A stretch of DNA of 59,611 nt from JBBKWJ01 sp037968895 (GTDB lineage: Bacteria > Actinomycetota > Acidimicrobiia > Acidimicrobiales > SZUA-35). The stretch lies in the NCBI GenBank assembly GCA_037968895.1, contig JBBKWJ010000048.1:1-59611 (forward strand), in the 5' to 3' direction. Shown here one piece after another: positions 1-8,267 of the stretch (its first letter is position 1; each line of letters starts with the position of its first letter). The notes below the pieces were generated by a model that saw only the letters and a list, made by a program, of their open reading frames with translations, made no database searches and was not told the DNA's origin. Position numbers and translations under genes: made by a program.

Positions 1-57
1 GCGCCGGAGCGGCGCCGTTCGGCGCGGCGCCGTTCGGCGCGGCACCGTTCGGCGTTG
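1..57. repeat. 15-bp GC-rich tandem repeat coding for a PNGAA linker
   Basis: About three copies of a 15-bp unit of the type GCGCCGTTCGGCGCG lie at the left edge. Read on the minus strand in the kgd frame they code for PNGAA repeats, the kind of flexible linker expected between the N-terminal helix and the acyltransferase domain of Kgd. The array may continue outside the window. Confidence 0.75.
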
Positions 58-184
58 AGCCGTTGGCAAAGGCCTTCTGCCACGAAGGCGGCACCGACTT
101 AGGGTTCAAGAGATACTGCTCGTGCATCTCTTCGATCAGCCAGGCGTTTGGCCCGGACGCAGCTGGTTCGTTGGTGGTCGACAC
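1..184 (-). CDS. kgd: Multifunctional 2-oxoglutarate decarboxylase/dehydrogenase E1 (Kgd), N-terminal fragment, cut by left window edge
   Basis: Reading the minus strand from a GTG at 184-182 gives an open frame to the window edge. Its start has the signature NAWLIEEMHEQYLLNPKSV and then a PPSWQKAF segment, which is the subunit-binding N-terminal helix of actinobacterial Kgd/OdhA (compare NEWLVEEMY...VDPSW in mycobacteria). In the family this is the large TPP enzyme that handles 2-oxoglutarate at the TCA cycle, with a fused acyltransferase domain. After this segment comes a low-complexity linker made of repeated PNGAA units, encoded by the 15-bp GC-rich repeats at the window edge. Only 61 codons are visible, so the catalytic domains cannot be checked. 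The gene is divergent from exonuclease III. The GTG start is preferred because no ATG lies nearby in frame. Confidence 0.8.
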   Translation of the reverse strand, partial: MSTTNEPAASGPNAWLIEEMHEQYLLNPKSVPPSWQKAFANGSTPNGAAPNGAAPNGAAPA

Positions 185-287
185 CTGGGTGAGCCTAGCC
201 CGTTGTGTCGCGGTCGTTGGCACCGTCGGCACGATCGTTTCTGATCTCGGCTTCCAATCGGCGAAAGTTGCCAATACTGTCGATGAA

Positions 288-1082
288 ATGCTCGTAGCAA
301 CATGGAACGTCAACTCGCTAAAGGCCAGAATGCCGAGGGTCGAACCCTGGCTCGCTGAGGTGAATCCTGATGTGGTCTGTCTCCAGGAGACAAAGCTGGC
401 CGACGAAGCATTCCCTCACGATGCGTTCACCGACCTTGGCTACGAGTCAGTGCATCACGGCGAAGGGCGATGGAACGGAGTGGCGATCTTGTCGCGAGTC
501 GGTATCAACGACCCGATCAACGGTTTCGCTGATGGAATTGATCCCGATCCTGATGCTCGACTGATCTCAGCGACGTGTGGCGGGGTCCGTATCCATAGCG
601 TGTATGTGCCAAATGGGCGAGAAGTCGGCCACGATCACTATCACTACAAGTTGTCGTGGCTTGATCGCCTCGTGCAGCACCTGAACGCAACCGCCGACCC
701 GAGCGATGACCTGATTGTCGCTGGCGACTGGAATATCGCTCCAACTGATGCTGATGTGTGGGATCGCTCAGTATTCGAGGGTTCCACTCACGTCACGCCG
801 GCCGAGCGGGCGGCTCTTGACTCGGTGAAGGGGTGGGGCCTGGTCGACACCTTCCGCGAGCGGTTGAACGATCCGAAGCTCTACAGCTACTACGACTACC
901 AAGCTGGCCGCTTTCACAAGCGAGAAGGTATTCGTATCGACTTCCTCCTTTCGACCGCCGATTTGGCGGCGCGCTCCACGCTCGACGTTGTCGATCGCAA
1001 CGGGCGCAAAGGCACCAAGCCAAGCGACCACTGTCCAGTGTTGGCTGCCTACCGGGATGCACCCGCCAGAACAAGCGCATGA
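288..1082 (+). CDS. xth: Exodeoxyribonuclease III (AP endonuclease)
   Basis: A 264-residue endonuclease/exonuclease/phosphatase-fold protein starting MLVATWNVNSLKAR. In this family it cleaves DNA 5' of abasic sites and removes 3' blocking groups in base excision repair. Visible active-site motifs are the N-terminal WNVNS, CLQETK with the metal-binding Glu, GDWNIAP with catalytic Asp and Asn, and the terminal SDHCPV with the catalytic His. The frame is open further upstream to position 63, but that extension runs across the antisense kgd start and looks non-native, so ATG 288 is used. Length is normal for ExoIII. Its TGA overlaps the ATG of the next gene (ATGA), so the two are translationally coupled. 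Confidence 0.93.
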   Translation: MLVATWNVNSLKARMPRVEPWLAEVNPDVVCLQETKLADEAFPHDAFTDLGYESVHHGEGRWNGVAILSRVGINDPINGFADGIDPDPDARLISATCGGVRIHSVYVPNGREVGHDHYHYKLSWLDRLVQHLNATADPSDDLIVAGDWNIAPTDADVWDRSVFEGSTHVTPAERAALDSVKGWGLVDTFRERLNDPKLYSYYDYQAGRFHKREGIRIDFLLSTADLAARSTLDVVDRNGRKGTKPSDHCPVLAAYRDAPARTSA

Positions 1083-1798
1083 GCGATCACACGCCAGACC
1101 CCACAAGCACACGGGCACACGAAACGTTCTTTGGTGATACCGAAGCACCGTCGCTGCGGCGTCAGTTGGGCCAAGATGTCGGTGCCGCGATGCGTTCAAT
1201 TATTGAGCACCTTGTCGACACCAAGGCGCCAGACGAGCAGCTCACCGAAGTTCGTGACCAGCTCAACGCAACGGTTGCAACACTTGAACAGTTTCCTCAT
1301 GGCCGGTCGTATGAGGGTTACTCCGAGGCCTCAACCGCCGGTGGAAGTGCGAGTGACGGTGGGCCACCTTCGGGACACACCGACTACAGCCCCGTAGTTG
1401 GAAAGGCCAACCCGCTCGCGCCGCCACTCGTGATGACTTACGACGAAGTAACCGGCGAGGTCATTGGCGAGGTCGTGTTCGGATCGGCCTATGAAGGAGC
1501 CCCTGGATCGGTGCACGGCGGCTGGGTCTCGGCTGCCTTCGATGAGGTGATGGGGGCGGCTCAGGCGTTGAGCGGCAGCCCAGGTATGACGGGGACCTTG
1601 ACTGTTATCTACCGGTCGCCGACCCCAATCCGTGAACCGCTTCGCATTACGGCAGTTCTGGATCGAGTTGAGGGCAGGAAGATCTTTGTATCGGCCCAAC
1701 TACATGCAGGCGAGACGCTGTGTGCAGAGTCAACCGCGATCTTCATCAGTATTGACTTCGCGAAGCTCGCCCGGATGGCGCAGGAGCGCGACGCCTAG
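1079..1798 (+). CDS. PaaI-like hotdog-fold acyl-CoA thioesterase
   Basis: A 239-residue protein. The first ~110 residues are poorly conserved and include a Gly/Ser-rich stretch. The C-terminal half is a hotdog domain: NPLAPPL, then GSVHGGWVSAAFDEVMG, which is the 4HBT/PaaI signature with HGG and a downstream acidic residue on the central helix, then strands ending in GRKIFVSAQLHAG and CAESTAIFI. Enzymes of this family hydrolyse acyl- or aryl-CoA thioesters; the substrate cannot be read from sequence. The start ATG overlaps the xth stop by four bases. It is convergent with uvrD2. Product class is sure, substrate unknown. Confidence 0.88.
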   Translation: MSDHTPDPTSTRAHETFFGDTEAPSLRRQLGQDVGAAMRSIIEHLVDTKAPDEQLTEVRDQLNATVATLEQFPHGRSYEGYSEASTAGGSASDGGPPSGHTDYSPVVGKANPLAPPLVMTYDEVTGEVIGEVVFGSAYEGAPGSVHGGWVSAAFDEVMGAAQALSGSPGMTGTLTVIYRSPTPIREPLRITAVLDRVEGRKIFVSAQLHAGETLCAESTAIFISIDFAKLARMAQERDA

Positions 1799-1811
1799 CC
1801 TCCCCGGTTTG

Positions 1812-3779
1812 TTATGAGTTCTCTTTGACCAGGTTGATGACCTCGTCGCCAAACCGGTCAAGTTTCGCGGGCCCGATACCTGACACAGACGCGAGCTTCG
1901 ATTTTGATGTTGGCTGGACTTTCGCAATTGCTCGAAGAGTCTTGTCGTTGAAGATGACGTAGGCCGGAACATCTGCTGCTTTGGCTCGCCGACGTCGCCA
2001 GTCTCGAAGTGCATCAAAGACGGGGTCGGCTACAGGGTTGCGGTCGACGGTTTTGGGCAGACTTGCACGCGAGGTGGCTACGCCAGCCCGCCAATCGCTC
2101 GGCTTGTAGCCTCTACGCAAGTGGTCGAGTGCCGACTCGATCGTCGGTAGGTATGGCGAGCCCTGACGCTTTACGTGCTTCATGCCGAAGGTGCGCTCGC
2201 TGGCCCACGACAGTCTGAGCTCCTTTTCGGCACGGGTGAGCGCGACGTAGAGCAAACGCTGTTCTTCGGCGAGTTGACCACCGGTCTTCGCGTAGCTAAT
2301 AGGCACGTAGCCCTTTTCGAGGCCAGCAACGTGAACCACGGGCCATTCGAGGCCCTTCGCAGAGTGGAATGTTGCCAGCTCTACGGCATCTCGATCGTTG
2401 TCGACTTCGCTGCCTTGGATGGTTGCGATCCATGCCATGAGGTTGGGGCCGCTCGGCTCCATATCGATGGTCAAGTATTCATGAACGAGACGGCTTAGCG
2501 CCGTGAGGTTGGCCCGGCGTTCAAGCTCAGACTGGGTGGCTTCGGGCGGTTCGTTGTCGAGCAGCGTGTCGAGGTTGGCGAGTGCGATCTCGACTCTGAC
2601 GCCGGGCCGACCCATCTGACGAAGTTCGTCCTTTACTTCTTGGGAACCAAGTGGGCCAGTGCCGCCGCGAACTCGCACGGGGACCCGAAGGGCAGCAAGC
2701 GCTTGTTCGATGGGAACGAGTTGGGCGTTGGTCCGAACGAGCACCGCTTGATGAGCCCAAGGTTCGGCCCCCGTTTTAGCGCTCACAACAGCATCAGCGA
2801 TGCCTGCTGCTTCGGCTGCGTCTGTTGGGTATGTGGTGATAACAGGCAGCGGGCCATCGGGCTGGTTCGCGACAAGTTGGCCGCCTTTGCCTTCGAGCGA
2901 CGCGTTGGCCAGCATGAGGATCTGGGGTGACGACCGGTAGTTGTCGGTGAGAGTGATCACCGTTGTTCCTGGTTCGCGATTTGCGAACCGTTGCAAAAGT
3001 TGGGGGTCGGCGCCGTTCCAACCATAAATTGCCTGGTTCGGATCGCCGACTACGAACAGATCTTTCGTGTCGCCCCGCCATGCTCGGAGCAGCTCAAACT
3101 GGAGCGGGTTGACGTCTTGGAACTCGTCGACGTAGAGGTGGCGGTGGCGCCACCGGATGGAGGCGGCGTAGTCAGGGTCGCTCTGAATGTCGCGAATCGC
3201 AAGCGCCAGGAGATCGTCAAAGTCGACAAGACGTCGTCTTCGTTTCTCTTGTTGATATTTTTCGAGAATCTCTGACATGTCGGCGGGTGGAATGGGCGGC
3301 GTTCGGCCCGCCAATTGAGCCGCTGCGGCGTAGTCGTTTGGGCCAACCAGTCGTGCCCTGGCCCATTCGATTTCAGCGACGACGTCGAGCGGCTCTACGC
3401 CCTTCCTGCGTCCCAAGAGCTGAGACACCATCCGGTATTTACGATCGACGAGTGTGGGGGGCTCGACTCCTCGCTCAGCCCAGCGGCGACGGAGCTGCAT
3501 CAGTGCGACTCCGTGGAACGTGCCAGCTACAACCTGCTCGCGGAGGCCGAGTTGAAAGAGTCGACTGCGAAGCTCGCCAGCGGACTTGCGAGTGAAGGTG
3601 AGGGCGAGGACTCGTTGAGGGTCGGTCTGGCCGACTGCGACCCGCCATGCGATCCGGCGTGTCAGAACCCTGGTCTTGCCAGAGCCGGCACCCGCATGGA
3701 CGACGACGGGGGCGCCGTCGGTCGTTACGGCTTCACGTTGGCTTGCATTTAGGGCACCAAGAAGGCGATCAGGATCCAT
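1812..3779 (-). CDS. uvrD2: UvrD2-type superfamily I DNA helicase with C-terminal HRDC domain
   Basis: A 655-residue 3'-5' SF1A helicase. The motifs run in order: Q-motif LNASQREAV, Walker A AGAGSGKTRVL, DEFQD (motif II), GDPNQAIYGW (III), NYRSSPQIL (IV), TFHSAKGLEWPVV (V) and LLYVALTRAEKEL (VI). The last ~70 residues form an HRDC domain (YVIFNDKTLRAIA...LASVSGIGPAKLDRFG). Helicase plus HRDC is the UvrD2 architecture of actinobacteria, thought to act in genome maintenance. Mycobacterial UvrD2 joins the two parts through a tetracysteine motif; no cysteines are seen in that linker here. ATG 3779 (MDPDRLLGALNAS) is chosen over an upstream frame extension to 3863, which would overlap the next divergent gene. 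Confidence 0.93.
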   Translation of the reverse strand: MDPDRLLGALNASQREAVTTDGAPVVVHAGAGSGKTRVLTRRIAWRVAVGQTDPQRVLALTFTRKSAGELRSRLFQLGLREQVVAGTFHGVALMQLRRRWAERGVEPPTLVDRKYRMVSQLLGRRKGVEPLDVVAEIEWARARLVGPNDYAAAAQLAGRTPPIPPADMSEILEKYQQEKRRRRLVDFDDLLALAIRDIQSDPDYAASIRWRHRHLYVDEFQDVNPLQFELLRAWRGDTKDLFVVGDPNQAIYGWNGADPQLLQRFANREPGTTVITLTDNYRSSPQILMLANASLEGKGGQLVANQPDGPLPVITTYPTDAAEAAGIADAVVSAKTGAEPWAHQAVLVRTNAQLVPIEQALAALRVPVRVRGGTGPLGSQEVKDELRQMGRPGVRVEIALANLDTLLDNEPPEATQSELERRANLTALSRLVHEYLTIDMEPSGPNLMAWIATIQGSEVDNDRDAVELATFHSAKGLEWPVVHVAGLEKGYVPISYAKTGGQLAEEQRLLYVALTRAEKELRLSWASERTFGMKHVKRQGSPYLPTIESALDHLRRGYKPSDWRAGVATSRASLPKTVDRNPVADPVFDALRDWRRRRAKAADVPAYVIFNDKTLRAIAKVQPTSKSKLASVSGIGPAKLDRFGDEVINLVKENS

Positions 3780-3850
3780 CGAGACAAACCATAGCTGCGG
3801 AGTGTGACACTCGGTCTGTGGTGGGCATCGGAGAGTAGTAAGCTTTCGGT

Positions 3851-4498
3851 GTGCCGTATCCACAAGAAAACCTTCACGGTCATGAGCAGATCGTCCTCGA
3901 CTTGCGTCCTCATTGGTGGTTCTTTGTACGCCAGATGTTCGCCGTTGTTGCCTCGATCGCTTTTGGCGTGATTGTGCTGAGCTTTACTGACGTGCCTGCA
4001 CTCAACCTGGTCGCTGGATTCGCAATCCTCGCCTCGCTCGTGTGGTTTGGGGTCCGCTACGTGGTCTGGACGACGACCAACTTTGTGGTCACGACCGATC
4101 GCCTCATTAGCCGCACTGGTGTCTTCTCACGGGAGGGAATCGAGATCCCGCTTGAGCGGATCAATACTGTTTTCTTTCGACAGACCTTGTTTGAGCGCAT
4201 GATTGGCTCCGGCGACCTCGAACTGGAATCGGCAAGCGAAGAGGGCAGTTCGGTCTTCAACGACATTCGCCGCCCAATCGACGTGCAAAACGAGATCTAC
4301 CAGCAGATGGAAGCCAACGAGAACCGCAAGTTCGACCGGGTTGGCAAGAATATTGCCTCTCAATCGCCCCAATCGTCAACGGGTCAGGCCGAGTCGATTC
4401 CCGACCAGATCGCGAAGCTCGACGACCTTCGCCAGCGTGGGGCGCTCACCGATGCCGAGTTCCAGACGAAAAAGGAAGACCTCCTGCGGCGGATGTAG
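3851..4498 (+). CDS. Membrane protein with bacterial PH domain and C-terminal SHOCT motif
   Basis: A 215-residue protein starting at GTG (MPYPQENLHGHEQ). Two membrane segments lie at about residues 25-70 (WWFFVRQMFAVVASIAFGVIV and LNLVAGFAILASLVWFGVRYVVW). They are followed by a YdbS/YdbT-like bacterial PH domain (TTNFVVTTDRLISRTGVFSREGIEIPLERINTV...GSGDLELESAS). The end is a SHOCT motif (IPDQIAKLDDLRQRGALTDAEFQTKKEDLLRRM in outline), a short helical oligomerisation element. Proteins of this kind sit at the cytoplasmic membrane; the precise role is not known. Divergent from uvrD2 across about 70 bp. Confidence 0.85.
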   Translation: MPYPQENLHGHEQIVLDLRPHWWFFVRQMFAVVASIAFGVIVLSFTDVPALNLVAGFAILASLVWFGVRYVVWTTTNFVVTTDRLISRTGVFSREGIEIPLERINTVFFRQTLFERMIGSGDLELESASEEGSSVFNDIRRPIDVQNEIYQQMEANENRKFDRVGKNIASQSPQSSTGQAESIPDQIAKLDDLRQRGALTDAEFQTKKEDLLRRM

Positions 4499-4546
4499 GC
4501 GCGCTGGCTACGTAAGGCTCTGAATCCCTTGGTAGGTTTCGCCTCT

Positions 4547-5950
4547 ATGTCTGGCGTCCCCTCAACTCAGTACTCGATCTCGCTCAAAGTCACCTTGGCC
4601 AACAGGCCTGGCGTACTTGGTCTTCTCACTACCGCGATAGGTGTGAGCGGCGGCAACATATTCGCTGTCGACGGATTTGTCGCCAAGGGACCGACCCTCG
4701 AGCGAGTCATTGTTGTGAACTGCAGCAGCGAGTCGCATCAGAAAGATGTCGTCGCCGCGGTTGAAGCGGTCGACGGAGTCACACTCAACGATTGGTGGGA
4801 CCGCACATTCCGCATGCACGAGGGCGGCAAGGTTGAAGTCCTGCCGCTCTGCCCGGTTGGCGATCGAGATGACTTGTCGATGGCATACACGCCTGGTGTG
4901 GCCAGGGTCTGTAACGCCATTGCGGCCGATGAGCGGCTCGCCGATGAGTACACAATCCGGAAGAATACGGTGGCGATTGTTACCGACGGCACCGCCGTGC
5001 TTGGTCTAGGCGACATCGGTCCGAAGGCCGCCTTGCCGGTTATGGAGGGCAAGGCGCTGTTGTTCAAGGAGTTCGCAGGCGTCGACGCGTTTCCAATCTG
5101 CCTTGATGTGAGTTCGCCCGAAGAAGTGATCGAGACGGTCAAGCGGATAGCTCCAACGTTCGGAGGCATCAACCTCGAAGACATCGCAGCCCCTGGGGCG
5201 TTCATCATTGAAGATGCGCTAAAGGAAGCTCTCGACATTCCCGTCTTCCACGACGACCAGCACGGCACGGCCATCGTGACCCTGGCGGCGCTTGAGAACG
5301 CACTTCGACTTGTGGGCAAGAAGCTCGAAGAGGTCAGCATTGTTATTGCCGGCATAGGCGCAGCCGGCATGGCCATTGGCAAGATCCTGCTCAACGCGGG
5401 TGCAACCAATGTCATCGGCACCGACCGGAGTGGCGCCATCTACGAGGGGCGCGAGAACCTCAACTTTGCCAAGCAGTGGTTTGCTGAAAACACCAACCGT
5501 GAGCATCGTCAAGGGTCACTGACCGACGTTATTGCGGGGGCCGATGTGTTCATCGGCGTATCGGGACCCGGAATCTTGAGTCGAGACGATGTCGCGTCAA
5601 TGAACTCGGACGCCATTGTGTTCGCGATGGCAAATCCCGATCCAGAGATCTTGCCTGAGCAGGTCGAAGGCCTGGTCGCCGTCATGGCGACTGGCCGCAG
5701 CGACTACCCAAATCAGATCAACAACGTGTTGGCCTTTCCCGGCATTTTCCGAGGTGCCCTCGACGCTCGGGCGAGCGATATCACCGAAGGAATGAAAGTG
5801 GCAGCGGCAGCGGCAATTGCGGCTGCCGTCACCGACGAAGAGCTCTGCGCGGAGTGGGTTGTTCCGTCGGTGTTTGACAAGACGGTGCCAATGAAGGTCG
5901 CAGAAGCGGTGTACCACGCAGCAATAGCTGACGGAGTGTCACGGCTGTAG
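4547..5950 (+). CDS. NAD(P)-dependent malic enzyme with N-terminal ACT domain
   Basis: A 467-residue protein. Residues ~8-85 form an ACT regulatory domain (YSISLKVTLANRPGVLGLLTTAIG). The malic enzyme N-domain follows with AYTPGVARVC and KNTVAIVTDGTAVLGLGDIGP, the metal site region ISLEDIAAP-like (NLEDIAAPGAF) and the HDDQHGTAIV signature. The C-terminal NAD-binding domain contains GIGAAGMAIGKILLNAG. It would convert malate to pyruvate and CO2, linking the TCA cycle to pyruvate; together with PEP carboxykinase at 19.7 kb it covers the C4-C3 node. ATG 4547 is preferred over the TTG 18 bases upstream because an AGG-type ribosome site precedes it. Cofactor choice is not decided from sequence. Confidence 0.93.
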   Translation: MSGVPSTQYSISLKVTLANRPGVLGLLTTAIGVSGGNIFAVDGFVAKGPTLERVIVVNCSSESHQKDVVAAVEAVDGVTLNDWWDRTFRMHEGGKVEVLPLCPVGDRDDLSMAYTPGVARVCNAIAADERLADEYTIRKNTVAIVTDGTAVLGLGDIGPKAALPVMEGKALLFKEFAGVDAFPICLDVSSPEEVIETVKRIAPTFGGINLEDIAAPGAFIIEDALKEALDIPVFHDDQHGTAIVTLAALENALRLVGKKLEEVSIVIAGIGAAGMAIGKILLNAGATNVIGTDRSGAIYEGRENLNFAKQWFAENTNREHRQGSLTDVIAGADVFIGVSGPGILSRDDVASMNSDAIVFAMANPDPEILPEQVEGLVAVMATGRSDYPNQINNVLAFPGIFRGALDARASDITEGMKVAAAAAIAAAVTDEELCAEWVVPSVFDKTVPMKVAEAVYHAAIADGVSRL

Positions 5951-5964
5951 CTGGGGCACCGGTC

Positions 5965-7125
5965 TTGTCCCGGAGCGGACCGTGGCGGGCTGGCCCCATA
6001 CCCTTCTACTTCCTCTCGTACATTATTCTCGGGTTTGGGTTCAGCATCCTCGGACCAGCTCTCCCGACGCTTCGAGAAACAACCGGTGCCAGCAACGGCG
6101 AGATCGCGATTCTGTTTCCCGCGCTCTCTGCTGGCGGCTTCTGCGGAGCACTTGTTGTGGGCAGGCTCTACGACAAGGGCCTTGGGCATCGTCTCTTCGG
6201 ATTCGGGGTCACGGGATTCGGGCTGGCGTGCCTGGCCGTCTCATTTCCCTCCACTGTGTTCTTGCTCGTCGTAGTTGCGTTCACGCTCGGCATTATGGGC
6301 TCCGCCATCGATGTGGGCGGGAACGCGCTGCTCCTTTGGCACGGTGGTGTTGGCGTCACCCGAAACATGAACATATTGCATCTCATGTTCGGGTTTGGGG
6401 CGTTCGCCGCGCCGGTTCTCGTCGATTGGTCGGTCTCATCTACTGGCGGTCTGACCGTCGGCTTTATCCCAGTGGTTGTGCTCGGCGCAATTGTTGGTCT
6501 CTCGGTGTTCTTTGGCCCCGTAGCGCCCTCGGCGACAACTGGCGACGCGGGGGCCAAGGGGTCGGTGCCGACGGTCGTGCAATTAGCTGTCGTCGCACTT
6601 TTCTTCTTCGTGTACGTGGGCGCCGAGGTTGGGTTCGGGGGCTGGGTGTTCACATACGCCGAAGACACCGGTTCCAACGCCGCTGTCGTTACTGCTGGTT
6701 TCTGGGGAGCGTTTACGCTCTGTCGTCTACTCGTCGCCGTTATTGGCCACCGGGTGAAGCCAGCACACGTGCTGTTTACCTCGGTGTCGATCGCAGCGGC
6801 CGGGGCCGCGATGTTGCTTCTTGCCAATCACTCCGGGCCGCTCGTTTTCGTTGGGGTCGCCCTCGTCGGTGCAGGTGTCGCGCCACAGTTTCCGACCATG
6901 CTGCTCTTCGCCGAGCGGCGAGTACATCTCACCGGCCAGTCGATGTCGGTGTTCCTCGCCGCCGCTGGGCTTGGGGCAGCATCTATCCCGTGGCTTATGG
7001 GCCAAGTCATCGACAGTCGGGGAACCGACGTTTTGCCAACGCTTGGACTGACCGAAATGATTCTCGTAATGGCATGCACGGTGCTTGTCGCCTTCGTGCT
7101 GCCGGCACCTCGAGCGAATCGCTAG
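5965..7125 (+). CDS. Major facilitator superfamily transporter, FucP/GlcP-like
   Basis: A 386-residue, very hydrophobic protein with about twelve predicted membrane spans. Features include the N-terminal FYFLSYIILGFGFSILGPALPTL, the A-motif-like loop GRLYDKGLGHRLFGFG, ASN/MLHLMFGFGAF in span 4-5, and a C-terminal half with GAGVAPQFPTMLLFAERR, the region typical of FucP-type sugar carriers. Substrate is not known. The start is a TTG fifteen bases after the malic enzyme stop, so the two may be co-transcribed. The 3' end overlaps the convergent LLM oxidoreductase by four bases. Confidence 0.85.
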   Translation: MSRSGPWRAGPIPFYFLSYIILGFGFSILGPALPTLRETTGASNGEIAILFPALSAGGFCGALVVGRLYDKGLGHRLFGFGVTGFGLACLAVSFPSTVFLLVVVAFTLGIMGSAIDVGGNALLLWHGGVGVTRNMNILHLMFGFGAFAAPVLVDWSVSSTGGLTVGFIPVVVLGAIVGLSVFFGPVAPSATTGDAGAKGSVPTVVQLAVVALFFFVYVGAEVGFGGWVFTYAEDTGSNAAVVTAGFWGAFTLCRLLVAVIGHRVKPAHVLFTSVSIAAAGAAMLLLANHSGPLVFVGVALVGAGVAPQFPTMLLFAERRVHLTGQSMSVFLAAAGLGAASIPWLMGQVIDSRGTDVLPTLGLTEMILVMACTVLVAFVLPAPRANR

Positions 7126-8174
7126 TCGTTGTCTGTGGCCGACCGGATCAGGTCGGTAGCCATCTCTAGGTGCTCGATCTGCTCGGCCGCTGTCTTGCCC
7201 TGGGCCGCGATGCGAAGCACGTTCACGCCAGCGTCGGCGTATGCCCGCACCCTGGCCCTGACCATGTCTTCGGTTCCGATGAGGTAGGTCGACAGAAGAA
7301 GCTCGTCTGGCACCGCTGCTGTAGCGGCCGCTTTGTCGCCGTCGACCCAGAGGCGCTGGACTTCCTTGGCGATGTCTTCGTAGCCAGCACGTGAGTATGC
7401 GGCGTTGTAGAAGTTGGTCTTCGAAGAGCCCATTGCGCCAAGGGTGAAGGCCATTCCGCCCCTGGCCCGGTCAAGGAGCATATCGACGTCGTCGGACACC
7501 GCAAGTTGTGCGTTGATGTGGATGTCGATGTCAGCTAGCGTTCGCCCCGCCTTGGCTGCGCCTTTTGCTATCTGATCGAGGAAGATGTCGCCATGTTCGG
7601 GAATGAACGATGTGCCGAGCCAGCCGTTCGCAAGCTCGCCCGTCAGCTCGAGCGATTTCGGGCCGAGTGTGGCGAGATAGATCGGTAGGTCTGGGTTCGG
7701 AGGAGTGGAGACCTTGAGCGCCTTGCCCTCGCCGCCAGGCCTTGGCAGTTCGTAGTGGTCGCCGTTGTAAATAATGCGTTCGCCGTTTATTGCCATCCGT
7801 ACGATCTCGATGTATTCACGGAGGCGACTCAACGGCTTAGCGAATGGCACGCCGTGGAGACCCTCGACGACCTGAGGACCGCTCACGCCGAGCCCAAGGT
7901 TGAATCGACCATCGGACAGGCGGTCGAGTGCAAGCGCGGTCATCGCCGTCATTGCTGGAGTTCGGGCACTGATCTGCATGATCCCGGCGCCAAGTCTGAT
8001 GTTCTCGGTCTTGGCCGCGAGGTAGCCGAGGGACGAAACTGCGTCCATGCCCCACGCTTCAGCCGACCAGACGCTGTCGAGTCTGAGCCGGTCGGCGGCC
8101 TGGACGAAGCTGACGAGCTCCTGCCAGTTGTCGCCGTTGTAATACGCACTTCCAACTGACACCGAGATCCGCAT
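7122..8174 (-). CDS. LLM-class (luciferase-like) F420-dependent oxidoreductase
   Basis: A 350-residue TIM-barrel flavin/F420 oxidoreductase (MRISVSVGSAYYNGDNWQELV...). Hallmarks are ADRLRLDSVWSAEAWG, TENIRLGAGIMQISARTPAMTAMTALALDRLSDGRFNLGLGVSGPQVVEG, and the C-terminal GWLGTSFIPEH and LIGTEDMVRARVRAYADAGV. Actinobacterial members closest to this pattern use reduced F420 and act on varied substrates; the substrate is unknown. ATG 8174 is chosen over the TTG two codons upstream because an AGG lies about ten bases before it. It is the last gene of a minus-strand run that starts at mclA, but a strong hairpin separates it from the CitE-like gene. Confidence 0.88.
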   Translation of the reverse strand: MRISVSVGSAYYNGDNWQELVSFVQAADRLRLDSVWSAEAWGMDAVSSLGYLAAKTENIRLGAGIMQISARTPAMTAMTALALDRLSDGRFNLGLGVSGPQVVEGLHGVPFAKPLSRLREYIEIVRMAINGERIIYNGDHYELPRPGGEGKALKVSTPPNPDLPIYLATLGPKSLELTGELANGWLGTSFIPEHGDIFLDQIAKGAAKAGRTLADIDIHINAQLAVSDDVDMLLDRARGGMAFTLGAMGSSKTNFYNAAYSRAGYEDIAKEVQRLWVDGDKAAATAAVPDELLLSTYLIGTEDMVRARVRAYADAGVNVLRIAAQGKTAAEQIEHLEMATDLIRSATDND

Positions 8175-8206
8175 CGCCAAAACCTAGCTTCCCCCGCGCC
8201 CCCCAC

Positions 8207-8252
8207 AAAAACGAACACTTGGGTGTCAGACACCAAAGTGTTCGTTTTGGGG
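8207..8252. repeat. Intergenic REP-like hairpin with GTCAGAC core
   Basis: Inner arms GGTGT (8222-8226) and ACACC (8230-8234) enclose CAG. Just outside is a single mismatch (8221/8235), then a 13-bp perfect outer stem (8208-8220 with 8236-8248), so 18 bp in total. It lies between two minus-strand genes, after the CitE-like stop and before the LLM start. It could serve as a terminator for the CitE-like gene (a T-run is at the base on the minus strand). The core, mismatch and outer stem design is shared with the element at 16573-16605. Confidence 0.75.
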
Positions 8253-8267
8253 CGATTGGGTCGGAAG

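Noticed and set aside
63..287. N-terminal extension of exonuclease III from position 63
   Set aside because: It is antisense to the kgd start and not similar to ExoIII; ATG 288 begins exactly at the conserved MLVATWNVNS.
4738..5439. A 233-codon open frame antisense to malic enzyme
   Set aside because: Ser/Ala/Pro-rich shadow; the opposite strand encodes a complete ACT-malic enzyme with all motifs.
5982..7169. A 395-codon open frame overlapping the MFS gene in another plus frame
   Set aside because: The translation is Arg/Trp/Cys-rich nonsense, while the frame at 5965 gives a regular twelve-span carrier.
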